From Oscillospiraceae bacterium (lineage in GTDB: Bacteria; Bacillota; Clostridia; Oscillospirales; Ruminococcaceae), in the NCBI GenBank assembly GCA_024695445.1, contig JAILIG010000133.1:1-64000 (forward strand): a DNA stretch of 64,000 bases, written 5' to 3'. Shown here piece by piece: positions 10,194 to 19,284 of this stretch (position 1 is its first letter; the number at the start of each line of letters is the position of its first letter). The notes beneath the pieces were generated by a model that saw only the letters and a program-made list of their open reading frames with translations, had not been told where the DNA came from and searched no databases. The position numbers and the translations under genes are program-made.

Positions 10194-10246
10194 CAGCAGT
10201 CAATCACGAAGCAGATGCCGCCGCCTTTGCAAGAATGTTTTTTCAT
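10193..10246 (-). CDS. Putative 17-aa Cys-rich micro-ORF: MKKHSCKGGGICFVIDC
   Basis: ATG AAA AAA CAT TCT TGC AAA GGC GGC GGC ATC TGC TTC GTG ATT GAC TGC TGA on minus strand, preceded by aaaggaggaatcatcc; not in ORF track (too short). Confidence 0.5.
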   Translation of the reverse strand: MKKHSCKGGGICFVIDC

Positions 10247-10398
10247 GGATGATTCCTCCTTTGAAATACGGTATGGCCGGACGGTCTGTCATCATCATAC
10301 CATATCTGCCGGCGGAAATCCCGTGATTCTGTCAGGAAAATATCACAAAACTGTCAGGGCTGCGGCCCTCCGTTTATTATAGCAGAATCGGAAAAAAG

Positions 10399-10431
10399 CA
10401 AATCCCGAACGCGGTTGACGCCTTCGGGATG
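10399..10431 (-). terminator. Intrinsic terminator (minus strand) for 10441-10809
   Basis: minus strand atcccgaa..ttcgggat followed by ttgctttttt. Confidence 0.75.
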
Positions 10432-10440
10432 TCTGCGGTT

Positions 10441-10809
10441 TCAGTTTTTTGTCTGATCGGGATACTCCCAGAAGCCGCCCTTGTGGAAATTTTCATTGCC
10501 GAGCGGCTTTGCGGTCAGCCGGAAGATGACGCAGCCGTCGGGGCAGACGACCGTTTTGCTGTATGTTCCGTCGCCGCCGAGATTTTCGAGATCGCCGCCG
10601 CTCCGGACCGCCTCCATCAGCGGATACAGAATCATCATTGTTTTCGAGCAGATGCCGCATCCGTCCTGATTGACCGGACAGCCGTAGGTGCAGGTGTAGC
10701 GGTCCCCGATCTCCTCGCCGTTGCGGCAGTAGTGCTCCGTGCGGCTGCCGTGCAGAAAGCCGGTCACCTCCACGGTGAATTCATATTCCTCGTCGTACCA
10801 TTTTTTCAT
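10441..10809 (-). CDS. Cys-rich hypothetical protein, possibly TIGR04076-like
   Basis: 122 aa, many Cys; GDRYTCTYGCPVNQDGCGICSKTMMILYPLMEAVRSGGDL...CPDGCVIFRLTA; overlaps upstream MFS gene. Confidence 0.6.
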   Translation of the reverse strand: MKKWYDEEYEFTVEVTGFLHGSRTEHYCRNGEEIGDRYTCTYGCPVNQDGCGICSKTMMILYPLMEAVRSGGDLENLGGDGTYSKTVVCPDGCVIFRLTAKPLGNENFHKGGFWEYPDQTKN

Positions 10810-11996
10810 GTATGTGCCTCCGTTTTTTTACAGTCCGTTTGCGGCTTCCCGTGAACCTGTTCGGTCAGCATGGCCATCAGCACGAGAAACATCATTAGAA
10901 ACAGCGGGAACATCTGTAGTCCCGCACGGTCGGCGATGACACCGAAGAGCGGCGGCATCAGCGTCGTGCCGATGTACGCGCTCGCCATCTGCATTCCGAT
11001 CAGCGCCTGCGCGTGCGCCCTTCCGAAGACCGCCGGTGTCGCATGAATCTGGCTCGGATAGATCGGCGCACAGCCGAGGCCGACGGTGACCAGTCCGGCG
11101 AGGGCAAAGCCGCACGGCAGCGGCAGCAGAAGCAGCGTCACGCCTGCCGCGATGCCCAGCAGTCCGAGCCGGATCATGCCGCGGTCGCCGAGGCGTTCGC
11201 TGACAAAGCCGCAGATGAACCGCCCCGCCGTAATGCCGATATAAAACAGCGACGCAAACCGTGCCGCCGTCTGGATCCCGACGCCGCGTTCATATACCAG
11301 AAAGCTGCTCGCCCAGAGCCCCGCCGTGCTTTCGAGCGCGCAGTAGCAGAAAAACGCCGTCAGCACCTGTCTGACGCCCCGCTGCCGGAGCAGTGCACAC
11401 ATCGGGAGGGGCGCAGCGGCCTGCTCTGTGTCCTGTGTCTCTGTTCCGTCGCTGCGCTTCCAGAGCGGCAGGGAGGCAAAGAGCACCAGCGTCAGGCAGA
11501 TCTGAATGACGGAAACGGCGCGGTAGCCGCCCTGCCAGTTGCCGTCCTGCCGCAGGAAAAAGCTCATGATATACGGGCTCATCGCGGCACCGACACCCCA
11601 GAAGCAGTGCAGCCAGCTCATATGTCTTGCGGCGTAATGAACTGCGACATGGTGATTCAGTGCGGCATCGACCGCACCGGCACCGAGGCCGTAAGGCACC
11701 GCCGCGAGGCAGAGCATGGGAAAGCCCGAAGATACCGAAAAGCCGAACAGCGCCGCCGCTGTCAGCAGCACGCTGCACGAGACGACCGGCCCCGTTCCGA
11801 AGCGGCGCAGCAGTTTTGCGGAGAACAGGCTGGAAATCACCGTTCCCGCAGAAATAATCATCGAGAGCCAGCCCGCCCGCGAGATCGGGACGGAGAGTGA
11901 CTGCTGCATCGTCGGCCACGCGGCGCCGAGCAGGGAATCCGGCAGTCCGAGACTGATAAACGACAGATAAATGACAACCAAAAGCAGGACAGTCAA
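10806..11996 (-). CDS. Major facilitator superfamily transporter
   Basis: 12-TM-like hydrophobic protein; FISLGLPDSLLGAAWPTMQQSL start typical of FucP/YjjL-like MFS. Confidence 0.9.
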   Translation of the reverse strand: MTVLLLVVIYLSFISLGLPDSLLGAAWPTMQQSLSVPISRAGWLSMIISAGTVISSLFSAKLLRRFGTGPVVSCSVLLTAAALFGFSVSSGFPMLCLAAVPYGLGAGAVDAALNHHVAVHYAARHMSWLHCFWGVGAAMSPYIMSFFLRQDGNWQGGYRAVSVIQICLTLVLFASLPLWKRSDGTETQDTEQAAAPLPMCALLRQRGVRQVLTAFFCYCALESTAGLWASSFLVYERGVGIQTAARFASLFYIGITAGRFICGFVSERLGDRGMIRLGLLGIAAGVTLLLLPLPCGFALAGLVTVGLGCAPIYPSQIHATPAVFGRAHAQALIGMQMASAYIGTTLMPPLFGVIADRAGLQMFPLFLMMFLVLMAMLTEQVHGKPQTDCKKTEAHT

Positions 11997-12023
11997 GGAG
12001 GGGCCCCTTTCGTCAGAAAAGCA

Positions 12024-12893
12024 TTATGCGCGTTCCGTGCCGGGGTAAAAGAGGGCAATGGTGCCGGGGCCGGAATGCGCGCCGATGACCGGTCCGATTT
12101 CACCGATGACCAGCCGTTCCGCGCCGTACTGATTCCGGAGCGTATCGCGGAGAAATTCCGCATCCCGCAGCGAATCGGCGTGCGCGATGAACACAGTAGC
12201 CGATTTGTCCGTACATTCCTCGCCGTAATGTGCGGCGAGCGCCAGCAGCGCACTGCGCCGGCCGCGGACCTTGGTCTTCGGAATCAGCTTGCCCTCGTCG
12301 CTGACATTCATGACCGGCTTGATGCCGAGCAGCGAGCCCGCAAAGGCGGAAACGGCACCGACTCTGCCGCCGCGCTTTAAGAACATCAGGTCATCGACGG
12401 TGAACCAGTGAATCGTCTTCAGGCGGTTCTCCATAGCATATGCGGCAGTCTCGTCCAGTGACAGTCCGGTCTGCATCTGCTCCGCCGTCCGGCAGACGAG
12501 CAGGCCCTCTCCCATGCTGGCGCAGAGTGTGTCGATGACAATGATGCGGCGATCCGGATATTCCGCCTGCATCTCCTCCGCCGCAATGATGCCGGTCTGG
12601 TACATACAGCTCAGTGCAGAGGAAAAGGCGAGGTATAAAATATCCTTTCCGGCTGCGAGCACCTCGCCGAACGCCGCACGGAACGATGACAGATTCGCCG
12701 CCGAGGTACAGGCGACCTTTCCGGACTGCAGTGCCCGGTAAAAATCTGCGCCGCGCAGGGTGCAGTTCTGTGCAGGGGTGTCCTTCATGAAAACATTGAG
12801 CTCCACGATGTGCAGACCGTAATGTGCGATCATCTCCGGAGTGAGATCCGCTGCGGTGTCTGTGAAGAGTACGAAATCCTGATTAGCATTCAT
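12024..12893 (-). CDS. DegV family fatty-acid-binding protein
   Basis: FVLFTDTAADLTPEM, VACTSAANLSSFRAAF, DTLCASMGEGLLV, KPVMNVSDEGKLIP. Confidence 0.93.
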   Translation of the reverse strand: MNANQDFVLFTDTAADLTPEMIAHYGLHIVELNVFMKDTPAQNCTLRGADFYRALQSGKVACTSAANLSSFRAAFGEVLAAGKDILYLAFSSALSCMYQTGIIAAEEMQAEYPDRRIIVIDTLCASMGEGLLVCRTAEQMQTGLSLDETAAYAMENRLKTIHWFTVDDLMFLKRGGRVGAVSAFAGSLLGIKPVMNVSDEGKLIPKTKVRGRRSALLALAAHYGEECTDKSATVFIAHADSLRDAEFLRDTLRNQYGAERLVIGEIGPVIGAHSGPGTIALFYPGTERA

Positions 12894-13241
12894 TGCTGCC
12901 AACACCTTTCTTATGTTCTGATTGTGCAGAATCACTGTTCCGCATACGCCATATATATTATACCGCTTTTTTTCTTTTCTGTCACGATACTCTTGCGGAA
13001 TCGCAAGAAACGAACCGGAGAACAGCCGGTAGAGGCGCTTTTGCCGGACTCTACTTTTCGGAGAGTTATTTTTTGCCCGCTATTGCATTCTTTTTCAATT
13101 TATGGTATAATGGATGAAAAGCATTCATGATACATTACGGAAGGCCCTTGCAGATGCACAGATCAAAGCTCTGCTCCCTGCAATCGGGCAATGATGCCGC
13201 AGGGTATCACAGACGGGAGATCAAAGGAAGGGAGTGCCGTC

Positions 13242-13892
13242 ATGGACGAATGGAAGCAGACAGTCGCCGCGAATCTGTCCGCGCTGCGCAAGTCGCATCA
13301 TCTGACGCAGCTTCAGCTTGCGGACATTCTGCATTATTCCGACAAGGCTGTCTCCAAATGGGAACGCGGGGAATCACTGCCCGATCTGGCAGTGATGAAG
13401 CAGCTTGCCGACCTTTACGGGGTTTCGCTCGATGACTTTCTGATGACAGAGGAAGCACGCGCAGCGCGTGCCGAGCAGCAGGAAGCGCTGCCGGCACCGG
13501 TGCCGGAGACTGCGGAGCCGATGCACCGCATCCGGACGCAGAACCGTCTGATTATCGCCGGCATGGCCGCACTGCTTGTCTGGCTGATCGCCACGCTGAT
13601 CTTTGTCATTCTCGACACCGTGGTGCCGGAGCTGCGGTACGGGCCGTTTCTGTTCCTGTATGCCGCACCGATCACGGCGGTGGTCTGTCTGGTGTTTAAT
13701 TCGATCTGGTTCAACCGCCGCTGGAATTATGTCATCATTTCGCTGCTGGTCTGGACGATTCTCGGCTCGGTATTCCTGACCTTTATTCACCGGCATATCT
13801 GGAAGCTGTTCCTGATCGGCATTCCGGCACAGCTGATTATCATTCTGTGGTCGCGCCTGCGCCCGACGGGGCAGGGGCCGGCTGCCAAATAA
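13242..13892 (+). CDS. XRE-family helix-turn-helix regulator with membrane domain
   Basis: ANLSALRKSHHLTQLQLADILHYSDKAVSKWERGESLPDLAVMKQLADLYGVSLDD followed by four hydrophobic segments. Confidence 0.92.
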   Translation: MDEWKQTVAANLSALRKSHHLTQLQLADILHYSDKAVSKWERGESLPDLAVMKQLADLYGVSLDDFLMTEEARAARAEQQEALPAPVPETAEPMHRIRTQNRLIIAGMAALLVWLIATLIFVILDTVVPELRYGPFLFLYAAPITAVVCLVFNSIWFNRRWNYVIISLLVWTILGSVFLTFIHRHIWKLFLIGIPAQLIIILWSRLRPTGQGPAAK

Positions 13893-13958
13893 CCGGATGT
13901 CTGTCAGGCTGCTTTGCCGGCACATCCCGTTACCGTATGAGGAAAGGAGGCGGATACA

Positions 13959-14258
13959 ATGAGCGATGCAGAAAAGCTCCCGCAGGAGGCGGAGGACGAT
14001 CTGGTCATTCTGGAGGACGAGGACGGCAATCTGATGCGGTTTCAGTTTCTGGAGCTGGTCACGGTCGATGTCACGCCCTATGCCGTGCTGATGCCGCTGG
14101 ACGAATCCGATGAGGACGCCGGCGTGGTCATCGTCGAGGTCGTCGATCTCGGTCTGGAGTCGGAGCGTTACGACGCCGTCACGGATGAGGCGCTGAACGA
14201 GCGCATTTTCGACCAGTTCCGCAAGGAATTCGGCGACAAGTATGAATTTGCGGACTGA
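13959..14258 (+). CDS. DUF1292 family protein
   Basis: VILEDEDGNLMRFQFLELVTVDVTPYAVLMPL pattern; aggaaaggagg RBS. Confidence 0.85.
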   Translation: MSDAEKLPQEAEDDLVILEDEDGNLMRFQFLELVTVDVTPYAVLMPLDESDEDAGVVIVEVVDLGLESERYDAVTDEALNERIFDQFRKEFGDKYEFAD

Positions 14259-14295
14259 ATGACAGTCCGCCGCGGCATGAGAGAGGAGACTGCCT

Positions 14296-15216
14296 ATGAT
14301 GCAAGTGCTGCGCCGCATCCTGCGGATGCTGAAAACCGCGTCCGGGAAAACGGCACAGGATCATCTCTCCGCCTATGCTGCGCAGGCAACCTTTTATCTG
14401 ATGCTTGCGGCATTCCCGTTCACGATGCTGGTCTGTCTGGCAACGCGCCTGCTCCCGGTCCGGGAGGAGACGCTGCTGCGGGCCGTGCGGCTGCTGCTGC
14501 CGGAGAACTACCGCAGCATCGGAGAGGGCTTCATCGACAGCTATTTCAATAAGAACATCGGCTCGGCCAAGCTCGTGCTGATTCTGTTTCTCATCTGGAC
14601 GGCCTCCCGCCTGATTCAGGCGCTGATGAACGGCTTCAACACCGTTTACGGCATCAAGGAGACGCGCAGTCAGGCGACGCTGCGGCTGATCGGCTGTCTT
14701 TACACCGTGGCCACCTGCATCATTCTGGTCACGCTGATCGTCATGTATGCGCTGGGCAGCCGTCTGGTCGAGCTGATGCTGATGCGCTTTCCGGAGTTTC
14801 CGCTGCTCGACCTGATTCTGAATATCACGCGGAATCTGGCGAGTCCGGTGCTGCTGTTTCTCGTGTTCTGGCTGTCATATGCGCTGCTTCCGAGCCGCAG
14901 GGCACGCTTTCGGGAGGAACTGCCGGGCGCGCTGCTTTCCGCGGTATTCTGGCGCGGTGCGGCGGCGCTGTATACGGTGTTTCTGGAGCGTTCACTCTCC
15001 CGCTATGCGTATGTATACGGCAGCCTGACGGGCGTCGTGATGATTCTGGTCTGGCTGTATGTGTGTATGTACTTCTGGTTTTTAGGCGCCGAGCTGAACT
15101 GGTATCTGAAGCAGCGCCGTGAAAAGGGCACGCTGCCCGCGCCGCTGGAGAAGTACCTGTATCAGCCGAACCGCTATGAAAAAGCAGCGGGAGACGACAC
15201 GGTGCGGAAGGACTAG
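14296..15216 (+). CDS. YihY/BrkB family membrane protein
   Basis: AYAAQATFYLMLAAFPFTML; YGSLTGVVMILVWLYVCMYFWFLGAELN. Confidence 0.92.
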   Translation: MMQVLRRILRMLKTASGKTAQDHLSAYAAQATFYLMLAAFPFTMLVCLATRLLPVREETLLRAVRLLLPENYRSIGEGFIDSYFNKNIGSAKLVLILFLIWTASRLIQALMNGFNTVYGIKETRSQATLRLIGCLYTVATCIILVTLIVMYALGSRLVELMLMRFPEFPLLDLILNITRNLASPVLLFLVFWLSYALLPSRRARFREELPGALLSAVFWRGAAALYTVFLERSLSRYAYVYGSLTGVVMILVWLYVCMYFWFLGAELNWYLKQRREKGTLPAPLEKYLYQPNRYEKAAGDDTVRKD

Positions 15217-15251
15217 CGCAGTCTCCGCCCGCATTCCGAATACAAAAAAAC

Positions 15252-15282
15252 GCCGGGCACCTGCTTCATACAGGTGCCCGGC
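15252..15282 (-). terminator. Terminator hairpin between convergent genes; U-tract on the minus strand
   Basis: gccgggcacctg cttcata caggtgcccggc; tttttttg on minus side. Confidence 0.85.
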
Positions 15283-15302
15283 TGCTTTATATGATCTGTT
15301 GT

Positions 15303-16607
15303 TCAGGCTGCTGCCTTCTCCGCACCGGAGACATCATCGACATAGAAGTCTGTCAGGCTGTCCGTGATCTCCACATACAGCTGCAGATTTTCCGCGCCGT
15401 CCGGAATCTTGTAGGCGAGGTTTTCGAGCGTGATCCACTCGCCGCTCTTGGCCGGTGCCAGTGCGATTTCATCGTACTTTTCGCCGCCCTGATTATACTG
15501 CAGCGTCATTTTCATCGTGGCGTCCTTGCCGCTTTCCTGCATGACCTTAGCCTTGAAGTGATAGGCCTCGCCGGGCTTGTAGGTATCGCTGCTGAGCAGG
15601 ATGGTCGCGCCGTTCCAGTAGTCGGTTCTGCCGCTGACAAACAGAGACTGCGAACCGCCGGCAGCGTGCTCCTTGTCGATCGTGAGCAACGGGCCGCCGC
15701 GTGTCACCCAGCCCTCCTTGCCGGTTTCAAAGCCGGTCTCGAAGAAGCCGACCGGATCCTTTGAGCCGGAGTCGTCCGCGTTTGCATCGTTGAGCTTCTT
15801 GATGGCGTCCTCGTCCACGGTGACCTGGATGTCCGTCGCCTCCTCATAGGTGTCGGAAATCTTCAGCTCGTTCTTGTAAACGGTTGCCTTGCCCTGCGAC
15901 TGATAGCCTTCGATGGTCAGCGCGACTTCATACATCTTGCCGAGCTCCAGGCCGCATTTCTTCCACGCGTCAAAGTGCTTGGAAACGGAGATTGTGCCTT
16001 CGAGCTTGGTGCCGTCGCCGGCGGGCTTTTCCTGCCGGACGCTCCAGTACTGGTCGAAGGTCTGGGTGCCGTCGATCGAGGGCTGCTCGACGCGGGTGGT
16101 CTTGTAGATGTCATAGGTTGCGCCGTCCACGGTGACGGTGCCGATCGCAAAGGGCGCCCCGGGCGGTCTCCAGGAGCCCCAGGATTCGACGATGTAGAAT
16201 TCGATCAGCGGCTCTCTGGTCCAGCCGTAAACGCACATATAGGAGTTGCCGTCCGGCTGGTAGTCCACACCGAAGTCCACAGAGAGCGTGCCGAGCTCCT
16301 GATAGGTCTTGGTGCAGTCAAATTTCTGTCCGCGGCGGAACAGGGCATTGTTGATGTTTGTCCATTCGCAGGAGAAAGTGCCGCCGCCCGGCTCAACGGT
16401 GAAGGTGGTGTCGCCCTCGTCCTTCCAGAGCTCGTAGTCATAGCCGTCAGCGGAGCCGGTAATATTCTCGGTGAAGACCTGCGGCTCGGCAGGCTCAGTG
16501 GATGCCGGAACGGCGGAGCTGCCCGCGGTGCCGCATCCGGCTGCCATGCCGGATACAAGGATTGCTGCGGTAAACAGTGTCAGTTTTCTGAGGATTCCGT
16601 TTCTCAT
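15303..16607 (-). CDS. GH11 endo-1,4-beta-xylanase with C-terminal carbohydrate-binding module (CBM22/CBM4_9-like), probable lipoprotein
   Basis: [19 protein letters not shown] (nucleophile Glu region) and [13 protein letters not shown] (acid/base Glu region) of GH11; CBM-like C-terminus; Cys after signal peptide (GMAAGC). Confidence 0.88.
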   Translation of the reverse strand: MRNGILRKLTLFTAAILVSGMAAGCGTAGSSAVPASTEPAEPQVFTENITGSADGYDYELWKDEGDTTFTVEPGGGTFSCEWTNINNALFRRGQKFDCTKTYQELGTLSVDFGVDYQPDGNSYMCVYGWTREPLIEFYIVESWGSWRPPGAPFAIGTVTVDGATYDIYKTTRVEQPSIDGTQTFDQYWSVRQEKPAGDGTKLEGTISVSKHFDAWKKCGLELGKMYEVALTIEGYQSQGKATVYKNELKISDTYEEATDIQVTVDEDAIKKLNDANADDSGSKDPVGFFETGFETGKEGWVTRGGPLLTIDKEHAAGGSQSLFVSGRTDYWNGATILLSSDTYKPGEAYHFKAKVMQESGKDATMKMTLQYNQGGEKYDEIALAPAKSGEWITLENLAYKIPDGAENLQLYVEITDSLTDFYVDDVSGAEKAAA

Positions 16608-16739
16608 TCAGTAGATTGCCTCGCTTTCGTGATGGATTCCCCCTGCGGCGCGCAGCCGCGGGTGCAATTTGATTGTACCATATATGCAGAAATATACAAG
16701 TTTTTTCTTGCGGTTGAATTCCCGAAAATTGCTTTAGGG

Positions 16740-16955
16740 TGCAGAAGCTGGTGCCTGAATCCGGAATGCGGGACGCGGAATTGCGGTGCCTCCGGCGGAT
16801 CCCGGACGGAGCTTCGCACAAAGCGCCGCACATTCGTCTGTGATTCCGCTTTCTGTATGGTTTTGCCGCAGAGAAACAGACATACGGTTTCTCCCTCCGC
16901 TGCCGGAGCGCTTTCGATCAACGCCGGTGCGGGCTCCGCGCCGTAAAATTTCAAA
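16740..16955 (-). repeat. Dispersed intergenic repeat family A, copy 1
   Basis: Minus strand gttgatcgaaagcgctccggcagcggag...aaaccgtatgtctgtttctctgcggca.. aligns with 43740-43900 (+). Confidence 0.7.
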
Positions 16956-17047
16956 TACTACTTGCAATTTTCAACCGATTCTGGTATAATAAAAAGTGAT
17001 ATGCGGAAGCTATCCGCGGAATCTGTAAAGTGAAGGAGATCACTGCG

Positions 17048-18082
17048 ATGGATGAGCAAAACACACTGGCCAATCAGCTGCTCGGCGACATGACCTATGA
17101 TGACCCCAGGAAAAACCGTCCCGCTGCCGAAGGTCCGGATCCGGGCCTTGCCGGCGCTCTGCTGGACGATATGGGTACAGGCACCGCGCCGAAGCCCGTG
17201 CAGTCGAAATTCCAGTCGCTTTCGGCGGAGCAGATTGCGACGCTTCAGCAGCAGCGTGCCGAAAAGGGCCTCCCTGCGTATACGGCGGAGGAAATCGCGG
17301 AGCTGAACGCCGATTTCATCGAGCGCCAGAGAATGCAGATGCAGCAGGCAGCCATGCAGCAGCAGGCCGAGGCACAGGCAGCCGCAGACGCGCTGCTCGG
17401 TGCGGAGGAGGTCTACACTGTGCCGCAGAAAACGCCGCAGAAGGAAGCACTTCCGGAGGTTGATGCGAGCGCCCTGCTGGAGGAGCCGGCACCGGAGCCG
17501 GAGAAAAAGGTCGTTTTCAATCAGGAGGATCTGGAAGCGGCAAAGCGCAAGGCGGTCAAAACGGCCAATGCGACGCTGACCTCTGCCCCCAAGACCGAAG
17601 AGGATCAGAAGCGCGCCAGACAGGAACTTCAGGCGCTCCGTCAGCAGCAGCAGGCGGATCTTGCACAGGCCGGCTTCAAGACCTCGGTAATCCTGACCGT
17701 CGTCGGACTGATCGCCGCGTTATGCATGATCTGGTTCTCGACCAGACCTTACGGTGACGACTTTGAGCCGAACGGCTTTTTCAATCTCGCCGGCTCGTTC
17801 TATAAGGGCGGCGGCGTGCTGCTCGTTCTGCTCTCCGTGACGATTGTCACGCGTGTCAAGCAGCTGAAGGGACTGACCTCGTTCCTGTTCGGCCTTTCCT
17901 CGGTGCTGCTTCTGATTCCGGGCGTCGTCCTGCTCTTCCAGAAGAAGTCGGCAGGCGGCTTTGCACTGACGGCGATTCTGTATCTCCTTGCGATCATCGG
18001 CTGCTTCGCCGTGACCTTTGTCATCTCGACGAGCGACAAGCTGAATGCCTATTATCAGCGCAGGGAAATTATCTACGACTGA
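17048..18082 (+). CDS. Membrane protein with long Gln/Ala-rich cytoplasmic N-terminus
   Basis: Strong -10 tataat at ~16985, RBS aaggagat; four C-terminal TM segments. Confidence 0.8.
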   Translation: MDEQNTLANQLLGDMTYDDPRKNRPAAEGPDPGLAGALLDDMGTGTAPKPVQSKFQSLSAEQIATLQQQRAEKGLPAYTAEEIAELNADFIERQRMQMQQAAMQQQAEAQAAADALLGAEEVYTVPQKTPQKEALPEVDASALLEEPAPEPEKKVVFNQEDLEAAKRKAVKTANATLTSAPKTEEDQKRARQELQALRQQQQADLAQAGFKTSVILTVVGLIAALCMIWFSTRPYGDDFEPNGFFNLAGSFYKGGGVLLVLLSVTIVTRVKQLKGLTSFLFGLSSVLLLIPGVVLLFQKKSAGGFALTAILYLLAIIGCFAVTFVISTSDKLNAYYQRREIIYD

Positions 18083-18145
18083 GAGACACGGCGCCGGTTC
18101 TCGCGCAGAGGATCGGCGCTGTCCGCCGGATACGGGGAGGTATCC

Positions 18146-18829
18146 ATGGAGCTGACACCGATCGCTTATATCCGTACCGATTTTGACGGAAAATTCGGCC
18201 TGCCGCGGCAGAGCGGCCTCGTGCCGGAGCTGACCGGAGAAGTGGTCTTTACGCGGGAATTCAGCCGTGCCGAAGCGGTGCGCGGGCTGGAGCAGTTCTC
18301 GCATATCTGGCTGCTCTGGGGCTTTTCGGAGGCCAGACGCCCCGAAGGCGGCTGGTCGGCGACGGTCCGGCCGCCGCGTCTCGGAGGGAATACGCGTCTC
18401 GGCGTCTTTGCGACGCGCTCGCCTTTCCGCCCGAATCCGATCGGGCTCTCCTGCGTCCGGCTGGAGGCGGTGCATACCGTGCCGCAGCCCGTGACGCTGA
18501 CGGTCTCCGGCATAGACCTGCTGAACGGTACCCCGATCTACGATATCAAGCCCTATCTGCCCTATGCGGACGCGCATCCGGAGGCGGCGGAGGGCTACAC
18601 CGCGCAGACCAGACAGCACCGTCTGTCCGTCTGCTTCCCGCCGGGGCTGCTGGCGGCCCTGCCCGAACATCACAGAGATGCCGCTGCCGCGCTGCTCGCT
18701 GAGGATCCGCGTCCCGGCTATCTCGACGATCCCGAACGGGTTTACGGCGTGCTGTATGCCGGATTTGACATCCGGTTCCGCGTCTGCGGCGATGTGCTGA
18801 CCGTGACTGCGGTTGAGAAAGCAAAATGA
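18146..18829 (+). CDS. trmO: tRNA (N6-threonylcarbamoyladenosine(37)-N6)-methyltransferase TrmO/TsaA-like
   Basis: PIAYIRTDFDGKFGLPRQSGLVPE; LGVFATRSPFRPNPIGLSCVRL. Confidence 0.93.
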   Translation: MELTPIAYIRTDFDGKFGLPRQSGLVPELTGEVVFTREFSRAEAVRGLEQFSHIWLLWGFSEARRPEGGWSATVRPPRLGGNTRLGVFATRSPFRPNPIGLSCVRLEAVHTVPQPVTLTVSGIDLLNGTPIYDIKPYLPYADAHPEAAEGYTAQTRQHRLSVCFPPGLLAALPEHHRDAAAALLAEDPRPGYLDDPERVYGVLYAGFDIRFRVCGDVLTVTAVEKAK

Positions 18830-19239
18830 GAAAGGAGCCCATGTTCATGGCAAAAAAGCTGTATAAGTCCGGAGAGGACTACCTTGAAACAATCCTGATG
18901 CTGCATCTGAAGCAGAATTATGTCCGCGCAGTCGATGTGGCGCATGAACTGGGGGTTTCCAAGCCGAGTGTCAGCCGCGCAATGGGCATTCTGCGGGACG
19001 GCGGCTTTATCCGCATCGCAGAGGACGGAAACATTCTGCTGACAGATGCCGGCAGCGCGGTCGCGGAGCGGATTTACGAGCGGCACCGCGTTCTGACGCA
19101 GTGGCTGACGGATATCGGCGTGCCGGAGGATGTGGCAGCCGCCGATGCCTGCAAGCTGGAGCACGACATCAGCGCGGAATCCTTTGAGTGCCTCAAATCG
19201 CATCTGCGGAAAGCGCATCCGAATGTGCAGACAGACTGA
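18826..19239 (+). CDS. DtxR/MntR-family metal-dependent regulator
   Basis: KSGEDYLETILMLHLKQNYVRAVDVAHELGVSKPSVSRAMGIL. Confidence 0.93.
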   Translation: MRKEPMFMAKKLYKSGEDYLETILMLHLKQNYVRAVDVAHELGVSKPSVSRAMGILRDGGFIRIAEDGNILLTDAGSAVAERIYERHRVLTQWLTDIGVPEDVAAADACKLEHDISAESFECLKSHLRKAHPNVQTD

Positions 19240-19284
19240 GTCCGGCGAAATGCCGGTGCTACTTCAACGAAAGGGGCAGCGCAG

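Noticed and set aside
16734-16967. 77-aa minus-strand ORF as a genuine gene
   Set aside because: Lies entirely within dispersed repeat family A; retained only as a repeat observation pending codon-bias evidence.
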